Shown: positions 1 through 9,800 of the stretch, piece after piece
Layout of the letters: each line of letters begins with the position of its first letter
Numbering within the stretch: position 1 is the stretch's first letter
Source of the DNA: Nostocales cyanobacterium
GTDB taxonomy: Bacteria > Cyanobacteriota > Cyanobacteriia > Cyanobacteriales > Nostocaceae
Reading direction: 5' to 3'
DNA: 64,000 nucleotides
Assembly (NCBI GenBank): GCA_004292695.1
Contig: RDXV01000002.1
Coordinates: 31,984 to 95,983, forward strand
Program-made: the position numbers and the translations under genes
Notes under the pieces: model-generated
Seen by the model: the letters and a program-made list of their open reading frames with translations, nothing else
Databases searched by the model: none
Told to the model about the DNA's origin: nothing

Positions 1-1520
1 AAGCTGTTCTCACAACATTAAGAACTTATTTATTTGTGGATACTACAAACCGGATTGATATGGGTTTGGGTTCACAAATTATTGATCACTTACTGAGATT
101 ACCATTACGCTATTTTGAAAAGCGCCCAGTGGGTGAATTAGCAACAAGAATTAATGAGTTAGAAAATATTCGTCAGTTTCTCACAGGTACAGCATTAACT
201 GTTGTATTAGATGCTGTTTTTTCATTAATTTATATTGTTGTCATGCTGTTTTACAGTTGGCAATTAACCTTAGTGGGTTTGGGAATTATTCCTTTATTTG
301 TGATTGTGACGTTAATTTCTGCGCCTACAATTAGTAGACAGTTAAGAACTAAAGCTGAAAGGAACGCTGTGACGCAATCTTATTTAGTGGAAGTAATGTC
401 CGGTATCCAAACAGTAAAAGCCCAAAATATTGAGTTGCGCTCGCGTTTTTCCTGGCAAGAAAGATACGCTAAATTTGTAGCCGCAGGTTTTAAAACTGTA
501 ATTACTTCTACTTTAGCTAACTCCACCAGTCAATTTTTAAATAAACTTAGTGCTTTATTGGTGTTGTGGGTGGGTGCTTATTTAGTATTGCAAGGAGAAT
601 TAAGTTTAGGAGAATTAATTGCATTTAGAATTATCTCCGGTTATGTTACCAGTCCAATTTTAAGATTGGCGCAATTGTGGCAAAACTTCCAACAAACGGG
701 ATTATCTTTAGAACGATTAAGTGATATTGTTGATACTCCCCAAGAAGCGGAAGCAGACAGAGATAATATTCCCCTTCCTGCTATTGTTGGTGCGGTGAAA
801 TATGAAGGTGTTTCCTTTAGATTTGCACCCGCTGGACCACTACAATTAAATAATGTGAGTTTAGAATTTCCTTCTGGGCAATTTATCGGTATTGTTGGTC
901 AAAGTGGTTCAGGTAAAAGTACAATGATGAAATTACTGCTGAGACTTTATAACGTTGAGTCCGGCAGAATTTTAGTAGATGGATATGACATCAGTAAAGT
1001 AGAACTTTATTCCTTGCGTCGGCAAATAGGTGTAGTACCTCAAGATCCTCTGTTATTTGATGGTACTGTTCAGGAAAATATCGCCTTAACTAACCCCGAT
1101 GCCAGCACTGATGAAATTATCGAAGCTGCTAGGATCGCGGTTGCCCATGAATTTATCATGAACTTACCCAATGGTTACAACACCAGAGTAGGGGAAAAAG
1201 GATCAAACCTTTCCGGTGGACAAAGACAAAGAATTGCGATCGCTCGTTCTATTCTCCAAAAACCCAAGTTATTAGTATTAGACGAAGCTACCAGCGCCCT
1301 CGACTATCCCACAGAAAGACAGATATGCTTGAACCTAGCGCGAGCATTTCAAGGTACAACCGTATTTTTCATTACTCACCGCCTCAATACTGTCAGTAAT
1401 GCCAATACAATAGTTGTTATGGATGGTGGTCGAGTTATCGAACAAGGTAGCCACCAAGAATTAATGAACTCCAAAGGTCATTATTTCTATCTCTATCAAC
1501 AACAAGAAGTAAATCTTTAA
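1..1520 (+). CDS. Type I secretion / peptidase-type ABC transporter, ATPase-permease (5' truncated by window)
   Basis: The frame is open from base 3 through the window edge, so the N-terminus (possibly a C39 peptidase or cyclic-nucleotide domain) lies outside; the GTG at 36 is probably internal. What is present is the second half of an HlyB-like membrane domain, starting at the conserved RTYLF...NRID...HLLRLPLRYFEKRPVGEL block, several hydrophobic segments, then a complete nucleotide-binding domain: Walker A GQSGSGKST, signature LSGGQRQR, Walker B LLVLDEATSALD and the H-loop TH. Such proteins export peptides or proteins across both membranes together with an adaptor and TolC. The HlyD adaptor follows 207 bp downstream on the same strand. 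The substrate cannot be told from this window. Confidence 0.9.
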   Translation, partial: AVLTTLRTYLFVDTTNRIDMGLGSQIIDHLLRLPLRYFEKRPVGELATRINELENIRQFLTGTALTVVLDAVFSLIYIVVMLFYSWQLTLVGLGIIPLFVIVTLISAPTISRQLRTKAERNAVTQSYLVEVMSGIQTVKAQNIELRSRFSWQERYAKFVAAGFKTVITSTLANSTSQFLNKLSALLVLWVGAYLVLQGELSLGELIAFRIISGYVTSPILRLAQLWQNFQQTGLSLERLSDIVDTPQEAEADRDNIPLPAIVGAVKYEGVSFRFAPAGPLQLNNVSLEFPSGQFIGIVGQSGSGKSTMMKLLLRLYNVESGRILVDGYDISKVELYSLRRQIGVVPQDPLLFDGTVQENIALTNPDASTDEIIEAARIAVAHEFIMNLPNGYNTRVGEKGSNLSGGQRQRIAIARSILQKPKLLVLDEATSALDYPTERQICLNLARAFQGTTVFFITHRLNTVSNANTIVVMDGGRVIEQGSHQELMNSKGHYFYLYQQQEVNL

Positions 1521-1533
1521 TCAGTTATCAGTT

Positions 1534-1625
1534 GAAGAAGGGAACAGGGAACAGGGAACAGGGAATAGGGAATAGGGAATAGATTAACTGTTTACTGTCA
1601 TCTGTCACCTGTCACCTACCCCCAG
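1534..1625. repeat. Short tandem heptamer repeats (GGGAACA / TGTCACC)
   Basis: Between the transporter and its adaptor lie about six GGGAACA or GGGAATA units followed by CTGTCA/CTGTCACC units. They belong to the STRR type common in filamentous cyanobacteria and recur at many places in this window. Confidence 0.9.
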
Positions 1626-1727
1626 TTATCAGTTTTCATCTTTTAAAAGTCAGTTATAAGTAGGGTTTTTAACTCTTACAGTCTTAAATTCTTTGAACAA
1701 ATTCTCAATCTAAAAGCTAAAATTATT

Positions 1728-3281
1728 ATGACTCAACTTAATGGTAATAAAATCAACGCCAATGGTAATGGCAAAAATCAAAATCTAGATTTACCAGCAA
1801 AAAAATCTGTTAATCACGATATCCCTTATCAAGATAGTTTTGAACAATCAATTGTTTTAAGACAATCGCCGATTTGGTCACGTACTATCATGATTACCAT
1901 GATGGTTGTCGCTAGTTTTGGTATTGGTTGGGCTTATTTTGCGAAAATTGAACAAGTTGTACCAGCTACAGGACAGTTAAAACCAGAGGGAACGGTAAAA
2001 GAGGTACAAGCACCTATTAATGGTGTTGTAAAATCTGTCTATGTTAAAGATGGACAAGAGGTAAAAGAAGGGGATTTACTGTTAACATTTGAATCTGTGG
2101 CCACTTTAGCTGAGTTAAGTTCCTTAAACAAAATTCGGGTAGCTTTAACCAAAGAAAATGATATTTACCGTCGTTTGATGGGAGCAAGTACAGAAGTAAA
2201 TACAGAGTTAAATTTTCTTAGTGGTAACTTACCAGCAGAGTCAGCCTTTTTGTTAAAAAGTCGTGCATCTTTAGTAGAAGAAAATCAATTATTGCGCTCT
2301 CAATTAAGAAATTCTAACCCAAATGTAAATGATGGAATTGATGAAAGACAAAGATTAATAGCTGCCCAAAGAGAATTAGAATCACGTTCTAATGCAGCTA
2401 AATTAGAAGTTGAGAAAATCAGAAAACAACTAGCACAAGTTAAAGTCAGACTCAAAGATACTCAAAATGGTCTAGCGATTCAGTCTGGTATTCTAGATAA
2501 GCTAAAAATTCTTGCCGTTGAAGGGGGAATTTCTCAATTACAGTACCTCAATCAACAACAACAAGTTCAAACTCTTAGAGCAGAAATAGAACAGTTACAG
2601 GAAGAAGAAAAACGGCTAGAGTTAGATATTCAAAAAGGACAACAACAAGTTACAAATACCTTTGCAGTTACAGATAAAAATGTTTTAGATCAAATCGCTG
2701 CTAATAAACAAAGAATTGCGGAAATTGATAGTCAATTCATGCGAATTGTTTTAGAAAATGAGCAGAGATTGGCAGATATTAATAGTAAAATTTCCCAGTC
2801 ACAGTTAAACATTAAATATCAAGAAGTTCGCGCCCCGGTTTCTGGTGTTGTGTTTGATTTACAAGCTAAAAATGCTGGTTTTGTGGCTAACCCCACTCAA
2901 AAATTATTGCAAATTGTCCCCAATGATAAATACATTGCTGATGTGTTTATTACTAATAGAGATATTGGCTTTGTTAGGGAAGGAATGAAGGTAGATGTGA
3001 GAATTGATTCTTTCCCATTTAGTCAATTTGGTGATATTAAAGGCAAGGTAATTAATGTTGGTTCAGATGCTTTACCACCTGATCAAACTCATCAGTTTTA
3101 TAGATTTCCTGCCAGAATTAGTTTAGATCAACAAAATATTGTCGCCCAAGGTAGAACTATTCCTTTACAGTCGGGGATGTCCATTACTGCTAATATTAAA
3201 GTCAGGGAAGAACGGACTGTGATGGATCTGTTTACGGAGATGTTTACCCGACAGGTTGATACTTTGAAAGAGGTACGTTAA
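1728..3281 (+). CDS. HlyD-family membrane fusion protein (type I secretion adaptor)
   Basis: 517 residues. An N-terminal cytoplasmic stretch of about 50 residues is followed by a single membrane anchor (about 53-73) and the split lipoyl/biotinyl-like half motif (PATGQLKPEG...VKEVQAPINGVVKSVYVKDG). Residues about 130-370 form long Q/E/R-rich coiled-coil hairpins, then the second lipoyl half (VRAPVSGVVFDL) and a beta-barrel region. This is the order expected of HlyD adaptors that bridge an inner membrane ABC exporter and an outer membrane TolC. It lies directly downstream of the transporter gene, so the pair probably forms one exporter; no TolC gene is in the window. Confidence 0.92.
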   Translation: MTQLNGNKINANGNGKNQNLDLPAKKSVNHDIPYQDSFEQSIVLRQSPIWSRTIMITMMVVASFGIGWAYFAKIEQVVPATGQLKPEGTVKEVQAPINGVVKSVYVKDGQEVKEGDLLLTFESVATLAELSSLNKIRVALTKENDIYRRLMGASTEVNTELNFLSGNLPAESAFLLKSRASLVEENQLLRSQLRNSNPNVNDGIDERQRLIAAQRELESRSNAAKLEVEKIRKQLAQVKVRLKDTQNGLAIQSGILDKLKILAVEGGISQLQYLNQQQQVQTLRAEIEQLQEEEKRLELDIQKGQQQVTNTFAVTDKNVLDQIAANKQRIAEIDSQFMRIVLENEQRLADINSKISQSQLNIKYQEVRAPVSGVVFDLQAKNAGFVANPTQKLLQIVPNDKYIADVFITNRDIGFVREGMKVDVRIDSFPFSQFGDIKGKVINVGSDALPPDQTHQFYRFPARISLDQQNIVAQGRTIPLQSGMSITANIKVREERTVMDLFTEMFTRQVDTLKEVR

Positions 3282-3302
3282 TTCAGGAGATCAAGGAGAT
3301 CG

Positions 3303-3408
<106 letters not shown>

Positions 3409-3453
3409 CCGTAACAATTTATAGTTAAGAGTATCGTCAACTCTTAAATAATT

Positions 3454-4650
3454 GTGAAAGCTATTACTCTTCTTGGTTCTACTGGTTCTATTGGTACTCA
3501 GACTTTGGATATAGTTTCTGAGCATCCAGACAAGTTTCGCATAGTTGGTTTAGCTGCGGGACGGAATGTAGAGTTATTTGCAGCCCAAATTCGTCAGTTT
3601 CGTCCTCAAATTGCGGCTATTTCCGCCGCTGATAAGTTACCAGAACTGCGGGAAGCTATTAAAGATGTTGATCCCCAACCTATTTTGTTAGCTGGGGAAG
3701 AGGGGGTAATTGAAGTTGCTCGTTATGGTGATGCTGAAAGTGTGGTAACGGGTATTGTTGGTTGTGCAGGTTTGTTACCAACTATTGCAGCAATTGAAGC
3801 GGGTAAGGATATTGCTTTAGCAAATAAAGAAACTCTCATTGCTGGGGGTCCTGTGGTTTTACCGTTGGTGGAAAAACACGGTGTGAAACTATTACCAGCA
3901 GACTCGGAGCATTCGGCAATTTTTCAATGTTTGCAAGGTGTACCAACAGGTGGTTTGAAGAAGATATTGTTGACTGCTTCCGGTGGTGCTTTTCGAGATT
4001 GGCCTGTGGAGAAGTTAGCAAATGTGAAGGTTGCGGATGCTTTGAAACATCCAAATTGGTCTATGGGTAGAAAAATTACTGTGGACTCTGCAACTTTAAT
4101 GAATAAGGGGTTGGAAGTAATTGAGGCTCATTATTTGTTTGGAATGGATTATGATGATATTGAAATTGTCATTCATCCACAGAGTATTATTCATTCTTTA
4201 ATTGAGTTACAAGATACTTCTGTTTTAGCTCAGTTGGGTTGGCCAGATATGCGTTTACCGCTACTTTATGCGATGTCTTGGCCAGAGAGAATTTACACTA
4301 ATTGGGAAAGATTGAATTTAGTAAAATCTGGTGATTTAACTTTCCGTGAACCTGATCATCATAAGTATCCTTGCATGAATTTGGCTTATGCTGCGGGTAG
4401 AGCGGGTGGTTCTATGCCGGCGGTTTTAAATGCTGCTAATGAACAAGCTGTGGCGCTGTTTTTAGATGAGAAAATTGGTTATTTGGATATTGCCCGGTGT
4501 ATTGAATTTGTGTGCTATCGCCATGAAAATGATAACAAACAAAATCCTTCTTTAGATGACATTATAGCAGCAGATCAATGGGCTAGACAAGAGGTTTTTA
4601 CTGCTACTGAAAAGTTAGCAATTCAACCACAAATAGTTTCTGTGGGTTAA
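3454..4650 (+). CDS. dxr: 1-deoxy-D-xylulose 5-phosphate reductoisomerase
   Basis: 398 residues, the normal length. It converts DXP to 2-C-methyl-D-erythritol 4-phosphate with NADPH, the committed step of the MEP pathway that feeds carotenoids, phytol and quinones. Visible: N-terminal NADPH-binding [14 protein letters not shown], the [11 protein letters not shown] block, metal/substrate motif [21 protein letters not shown], the [23 protein letters not shown] region and [11 protein letters not shown]. The start is GTG, placed immediately before the nucleotide-binding strand, which leaves no room for a longer N-terminus. It is probably transcribed alone, since repeats lie upstream and a hairpin follows the stop. 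Confidence 0.97.
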   Translation: MKAITLLGSTGSIGTQTLDIVSEHPDKFRIVGLAAGRNVELFAAQIRQFRPQIAAISAADKLPELREAIKDVDPQPILLAGEEGVIEVARYGDAESVVTGIVGCAGLLPTIAAIEAGKDIALANKETLIAGGPVVLPLVEKHGVKLLPADSEHSAIFQCLQGVPTGGLKKILLTASGGAFRDWPVEKLANVKVADALKHPNWSMGRKITVDSATLMNKGLEVIEAHYLFGMDYDDIEIVIHPQSIIHSLIELQDTSVLAQLGWPDMRLPLLYAMSWPERIYTNWERLNLVKSGDLTFREPDHHKYPCMNLAYAAGRAGGSMPAVLNAANEQAVALFLDEKIGYLDIARCIEFVCYRHENDNKQNPSLDDIIAADQWARQEVFTATEKLAIQPQIVSVG

Positions 4651-4655
4651 GTTCT

Positions 4656-4688
4656 AGATCCTTGACTTCTTGAAGAAGTCGGGGATCT
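4656..4688. repeat. Palindromic element AGATCC..GACTTCTT / AAGAAGTC..GGATCT
   Basis: A 33-bp inverted repeat lies just after the dxr stop. Its arms match the ends of a longer hairpin at 31776-31839 (AGATCCCCGACTTCTT ... AGAAGTCGGGGATCT), so it is a dispersed palindrome that may also act as a transcript end. No strong T-run follows on the plus strand. Confidence 0.7.
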
Positions 4689-4703
4689 GATTTACCGATA
4701 ATT

Positions 4704-4982
4704 TTATGATTTTTGCGGAATTAATTTAATTAAACTTCTTAAAGTAGAATTAACTGCTTCTGAATTGGGAAAATACTGTTTAACATCAGGATCAAGAACA
4801 ATTACATCATCTTGTTTAGGGAAATTCTCTACTGTTGTAGTACCATCTTCATGATGAATAGTCACACTGTATCCTGATTTATACTTTTGATGATATTTAC
4901 CGCGAACTGGATTTTTAAGTTGACTTAAATCATATTCTTCTTTTAATTCATCTTCTAATTCATTTTGTATTTTCTCGTTCAT
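4704..4982 (-). CDS. Probable antitoxin of the BrnT-type toxin
   Basis: 92 residues. Acidic N-terminus (NEKIQNELEDELKEEYDLSQLKNPVRGKY), a central HHEDGTTTVENFP segment and a C-terminal helix SEAVNSTLRSLIKLIP that resembles the short dimerisation tails of cyanobacterial antitoxins. I do not see a clear BrnA ribbon-helix-helix, so the family is uncertain. The reading frame begins 23 bp inside the 3' end of the toxin gene, which suggests translational coupling and the toxin-first order usual for brnTA loci. Function is inferred from context. Confidence 0.65.
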   Translation of the reverse strand: MNEKIQNELEDELKEEYDLSQLKNPVRGKYHQKYKSGYSVTIHHEDGTTTVENFPKQDDVIVLDPDVKQYFPNSEAVNSTLRSLIKLIPQKS

Positions 4983-5247
4983 AATATCTCCTTTCTTTAG
5001 GTGTAACTAATCTTGCGCTAATTAGACGTATTTTATCATCACGTTCTGCATAAGCAACAAATAGATATCTACCTTCATTTGATAATCCTATTATAATATA
5101 GCGATTCTCTCCCCATGAATGTTCAGGATCGTCAAAGCTGATAGATAAGGAGTCATTAAATATCGAGGTTACTTCCTCAAAAGACACACCATGTTTTTTC
5201 AAGTTTAGGTTAGCTTTGTTTTCATCCCATTCAAATTTTAGTTCCAA
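4960..5247 (-). CDS. brnT: BrnT family toxin (RelE-like ribonuclease)
   Basis: 95 residues. The sequence carries the BrnT hallmarks: FEWDENKANLNLKKHGVSFEE at the start, a DP-H/W-GE-RY-IIG core and the C-terminal RLISARLVTPKERRYYE block. BrnT proteins are small RelE-fold ribonucleases that stop translation and are neutralised by the downstream partner. The 23-bp overlap with that partner supports a type II toxin-antitoxin pair. It is divergent from the defence-like cassette that starts about 270 bp away and may be part of the same accessory region. Confidence 0.85.
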   Translation of the reverse strand: MELKFEWDENKANLNLKKHGVSFEEVTSIFNDSLSISFDDPEHSWGENRYIIIGLSNEGRYLFVAYAERDDKIRLISARLVTPKERRYYERENTK

Positions 5248-5517
5248 CTTATTTTCACTTCTGAATTTTAAATTTTTAACATTTTAACATAGCTGTCATT
5301 TACTCCAGCACAAAACAGAACATCTATAAAAAATATAAACTAGAATATTTGACTATTAAAATGTCAATACATACACTATAATCAAATCAGCACTTAAACT
5401 AGACAGAAAAGATTATCACTGCATTTAACCAAATGCCAGTTTTAAGCTGTAAGTGTAATTTACTATTCTTCAGTAAAAACACTGAAAAACAATATATTTT
5501 TGAAGACTGCACAAACT

Positions 5518-6351
5518 ATGGCTAAAATGCAACTGCATTTCAACGGTAATTTTCCCCTTAAAAAAGCAGAAGTTAAAAGAATACTAGAAGTAGCATCAGA
5601 AGACAAAGGTTTAAACGATAGCTTAGAAAATCTGATGGCAAAAACAGGGTTAGGAAATGCCAAAGTTGGTAAAATCAAAAGTTGGGCAATTAGATCAGGT
5701 TTAGTTAAAGATAATTATTTAACTCCAGAAGGGAAATTAGTCTTAAAACATGATCCTTATTTACAATCAATAATTACAGATTGGTTGATGCACTTTTATT
5801 TAAGTTTTGGGAATAATGGGTTAAAGAAAATTCCTGAAAATATCGAAGAATGGGGGGGATGGACATATTTTATTTACACATTCTTACCAGAAAATCATAC
5901 TTTTACCAAAGATCAATTATTTGCAAATTGTATTCCTATATTTGAAGAAAAAGCAACAGAAATTCCTGCAAGATTCAAAAATATTTTAAGAACCTACACT
6001 GAACAACAAGCATTAGCTAACTGTCAAATTATCCAAGAAACCAAAACTGACACCTATCAAACTGGAAAAGTACAACTTCCTAATACTTATTTAATAGGTT
6101 ATTTCTTAGCTAAACTTTGGGAGCGAGATTTTAATAAAGAAACTTCTGTTTTAACAGACGATATCATTAATCAAAAAATGGGAATTGCAGCAGTTTTAGG
6201 TATTCAGAAAGAAGCATTACAAGAACATTTGAATAGTTTAGAATCTCTAGCAATTATTGAACAAAGACGCACTGTTGCACCTTATCAAATTATTCGTCGT
6301 TGGGATAACCCATTGAAATTATTAGAAAAAGCATATCGTGACAACCAATAA
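5518..6351 (+). CDS. DUF4007 family protein, first gene of defence-like cassette
   Basis: 277 residues from the ATG at 5518; an in-frame TTG at 5500 is an alternative. N-terminal residues form a helix-rich, winged-helix-like segment (FPLKKAEVKRILEVA ... GNAKVGKIKSWAIRSGL), followed by LTPEGKLVLKHDPYLQ, a conserved W-rich patch (EEWGGWTYFIYTFLP) and a C-terminal segment resembling another winged helix. I recognise the DUF4007 pattern from memory; the family has no fixed enzymatic role. The next gene starts 14 bp before this stop, so the two are translationally coupled. A DNA-binding or sensor role is only inferred. Confidence 0.65.
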   Translation: MAKMQLHFNGNFPLKKAEVKRILEVASEDKGLNDSLENLMAKTGLGNAKVGKIKSWAIRSGLVKDNYLTPEGKLVLKHDPYLQSIITDWLMHFYLSFGNNGLKKIPENIEEWGGWTYFIYTFLPENHTFTKDQLFANCIPIFEEKATEIPARFKNILRTYTEQQALANCQIIQETKTDTYQTGKVQLPNTYLIGYFLAKLWERDFNKETSVLTDDIINQKMGIAAVLGIQKEALQEHLNSLESLAIIEQRRTVAPYQIIRRWDNPLKLLEKAYRDNQ

Positions 6352-6781
6352 TTCATTATTTAACTTATCACTTGCAGATGCAAAACCCACAGATTACCCG
6401 CATTTATTATTATGGAATTACGAACATGAAGCAGAAATTAATCAACTAGGATTTAATAACAATGCTCAAATTATCAGCTATCGAGATAACTTAATTAGTC
6501 GGGTTGATAGTCAGCAAAAATATCTGATTCTAGATGAAAATATCAGTCAAGAATTAGCAGCAATTAGAGAAATTTGTCATCTTGCAAATAAACCTATAGT
6601 GATATTAAAAGACTTAGAAATTCTCATTACCTATCTTTATAGTCAACCATCATCACCATTAAGTTTATTTTGGCACAAACTAGGAGATATGAGACATTTA
6701 GAAAGTATTTTATGGATTTTACTTCCTACTCATATACATCCCATTAACTGGAACAAAAAAAGAATTATCACCATAGCTTAA
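6338..6781 (+). CDS. Unknown small protein of the defence-like cassette
   Basis: 147 residues starting at a GTG that overlaps the end of the DUF4007 gene. The sequence alternates predicted strands and helices (PHLLLWNY, KYLILDEN, KPIVILKDLEILITYLY, WILLPTHIHPINW) with a conserved-looking HIHPINWNKKRI end, as in a small alpha/beta domain. I do not recognise a family and see no catalytic motif. Position between DUF4007 and the giant ATPase, and the tight spacing (26 bp to the next gene), indicate it belongs to the same operon. Confidence 0.6.
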   Translation: MTTNNSLFNLSLADAKPTDYPHLLLWNYEHEAEINQLGFNNNAQIISYRDNLISRVDSQQKYLILDENISQELAAIREICHLANKPIVILKDLEILITYLYSQPSSPLSLFWHKLGDMRHLESILWILLPTHIHPINWNKKRIITIA

Positions 6782-6807
6782 CTTCAAATACCAGGGAGTT
6801 TACCATC

Positions 6808-9800
6808 ATGCAATTTAACCAAATAGTCACAATTAACGAATCAGGAATTATTGCTAATGCAGTTAACTTTGGAATGATGAATGATGTTAATAAAAACTTG
6901 CTTTTATGTCAAGGATTTGTATTTAACTATGATCATCAAAAACCAAAAGATTCTACATTAGGTATACTAGCGGAAATTCAAAAAAGTTATCAAAGTATTA
7001 ATCATCCCAATATCCATTTATTTGTACAAGACTACGGTAAAGGTAAATCTCATTTTGCTTTAGTTGCTGCTAACTACTTTCAAAAACCTATAGACACTCC
7101 AGAAAATCAAGGAATATTAAAACAGCTAAAAATTGCCGCAGGAAATCATCAAGGAATTGTAGAAGATTTAACAGCTTATAAAAAACGTAATCCTAAACAT
7201 TTAGTAATTTGTATCAATGGAAAAGATACATTTGATTTAAGACAGACATTTTTAAAATCCCTGCGTCAAACATTAGAAACCGAAGGAATTACAAATACTT
7301 TAGCACAACAACTTTGTCAAAAACCATTAGAATATTTAAGCAAATTAGCAGAAGAACAACTAGAAAAAGCTAACCAATATTTAGACAAAGCAGGAAATAA
7401 ATTTGGCGATATTAACAAAATTATTGAGTTATTAACCCAAGATAATTATGTAGTAATTCCCATAGTCAAAGAAATTAGTAAACATCTTAATGATGGGTTT
7501 GCTATAGATTTTGATACAGATTTAAACATAGAAGAAATCTTAACAGAATTAATCAAGAAATTATGTTATGGAGAGAATGCTAAATATGCAGGAATTTTAA
7601 TATTATTTGATGAATTAAACAATTATCTCCAAGGATGGTCCGTAGATCCATTTAGTTCTGGAGGGTTAACTTTACAAAGTATCACTGATGTTTGTGAAAC
7701 TTATAAAAGTAAAATTGCCTTAGTTTGTTTTACCCAAATTAGACCTTTAAAATCAGTTCCCAATCAATCTCAAGAAGATTATAAAAAACTCGCATCTCGC
7801 TTAGAAATTGCTGAAAGTACCTATGAACCAGCTTCTAGTTTAGAATTAGTTATTAATGGGTTATTATCACAACAAGTTAATAGTAATTCATGGAATCAGT
7901 TTTTGCAAACTTGGGAAAATACCCTTTTAGCTGATAGTAGAAAATCATATCAAGATAGAATTACAACCTATCAAGAAAAAAGATGGAATTTAGGAGAATT
8001 TCATCAAATTTTAACGCTAGGTTGTATCCCCCTTCATCCTTTAAATAGTTATTTACTATGCAACTTAGATTTTACCCAAGGAAGAACAGTAATTCAATAT
8101 ATTAAAGAAGAAGTGAAAAAATTTATCAACTCCCAACCTGTGGAAAAGAATGGTAAATTAAATTATCTTCCTGCAATTTCTTTAGTTGATGCTTTTGATA
8201 GTAACTTTTCTCAACCAGAATTTTCACGTTATTATACAGAATTTAAAAACACTAAAGATAAGATTTCTTCTTCGATCACAGAAAATGAACTCGCAATTTT
8301 AAAAGCAATTTTCTTATTTTATGTCAGTGAAAATAAACTACATAAACCAGAATCAGAAAAACATGAAATTATCCTCAGTGAATTAACTGGTTTATCAGTA
8401 ACACAAACCAAAGAAACCTTAGATAAATTAACTTCTGAACGCGGAGTTATTAATTATAATAGGGGAGATAATACCTATCGTTTTTATTCTGGGAAAAATG
8501 TACGAGAAATTGAACAAGAGTTAGAAGAAGAAATTAGTAAAAAAGCTAATGAAATATCAGTTAATATAGTAGTTAAACATTGTGAAAAAAACACCAATAG
8601 TTTTTTAGTAACAGAAAAAGTTGAAGGGAAGGAATTTATTGAAACAAATAAACTACTTGATGATGATGAATGGTTTTTTGAGTATAAATTTTATAGTATT
8701 CCAGAATTTGAACAAGCATTATCTGGTTACAAAACTTTAGAAAATATCAAAGGTAAAGGAATTTTCGCTTATATTTTCGCAGAAACCATTGAGGAATTAC
8801 AAGATATTCGTCACCGAGTAGATCAACTGATTGCTAATTCTAAATATTCAAAAAATATCATTGCTGCGATTCCTACTATTCCAGTTAGGGAAATTTGTAT
8901 TGATTTATGGAAAATTAATATAGTCAAGAAAAAAATTAATGCTGATAAAGACAGATCAGAAACCGCTTTACAAGTAAAATATCAAGAATTAAATGATAAA
9001 GTCACTAGAGAAATTAAAGAAGTAATCAATTCTTGTACTTATTATAGTTTTGATATCAGTAAATTAACTACTATTGAAAGAAAAGATCCGCAAGCTATTG
9101 TTAGTCACTTGTTACAAACCCTTTATCCTTTTATACCACCAATTGCTAAAAATGATAAAATGGCTTTAAATAGCTCTACAGGAAGTAGTGTAATTGCTTA
9201 TAGTGCTAAACGTTTATTAGAAGATAATCTTAATCCTACCCAATTTCCTAATCAATCCTACCATAATATCATTAATCCAGTATTTATCACAGCATGGGGA
9301 TTATTTAAAACATCTTCTCAACAATATACCGTCCAAATTCCCACTAATAAAAATGTCAAAGAAGCGTGGAATAAAATTTCAGAATTAATAGGATTAGATC
9401 ACAAAAAACAAACACCTATTAATATAGATAGAATTTGGAAAGAATTATCTCAACCTCCCTTTGGATATAACGAATATACCTTTACAATGTTATTTGTAGC
9501 ATGGTTATCTTACCATCGCAGTCAAGTAATATTACAAGGTAATTTCGGGATTCCTAAAACTAAGAAAGAACAAATATCCGTTGAAGAAAAACCTCTTAAA
9601 GATTGGGTGACAACAAATGTTTTTGAAAAACCTAAAGATTTCGTCAATAAATGGATTTTAGAATCTTCTAAAAAACCCAGAGTAATTCCTGTTCAGGTTA
9701 TTAATTGTCCAGAAATATCTACCATACTTGATTATGAACAAGCACAGAAATTAATTCAAGAGATTGATAATTTTCTTAATTCTCCTACTCCAGATCCAAC

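Noticed and set aside
3454..4650. Terminator after dxr
   Set aside because: The palindrome lacks a T-run on the plus strand, so it is listed as a repeat.
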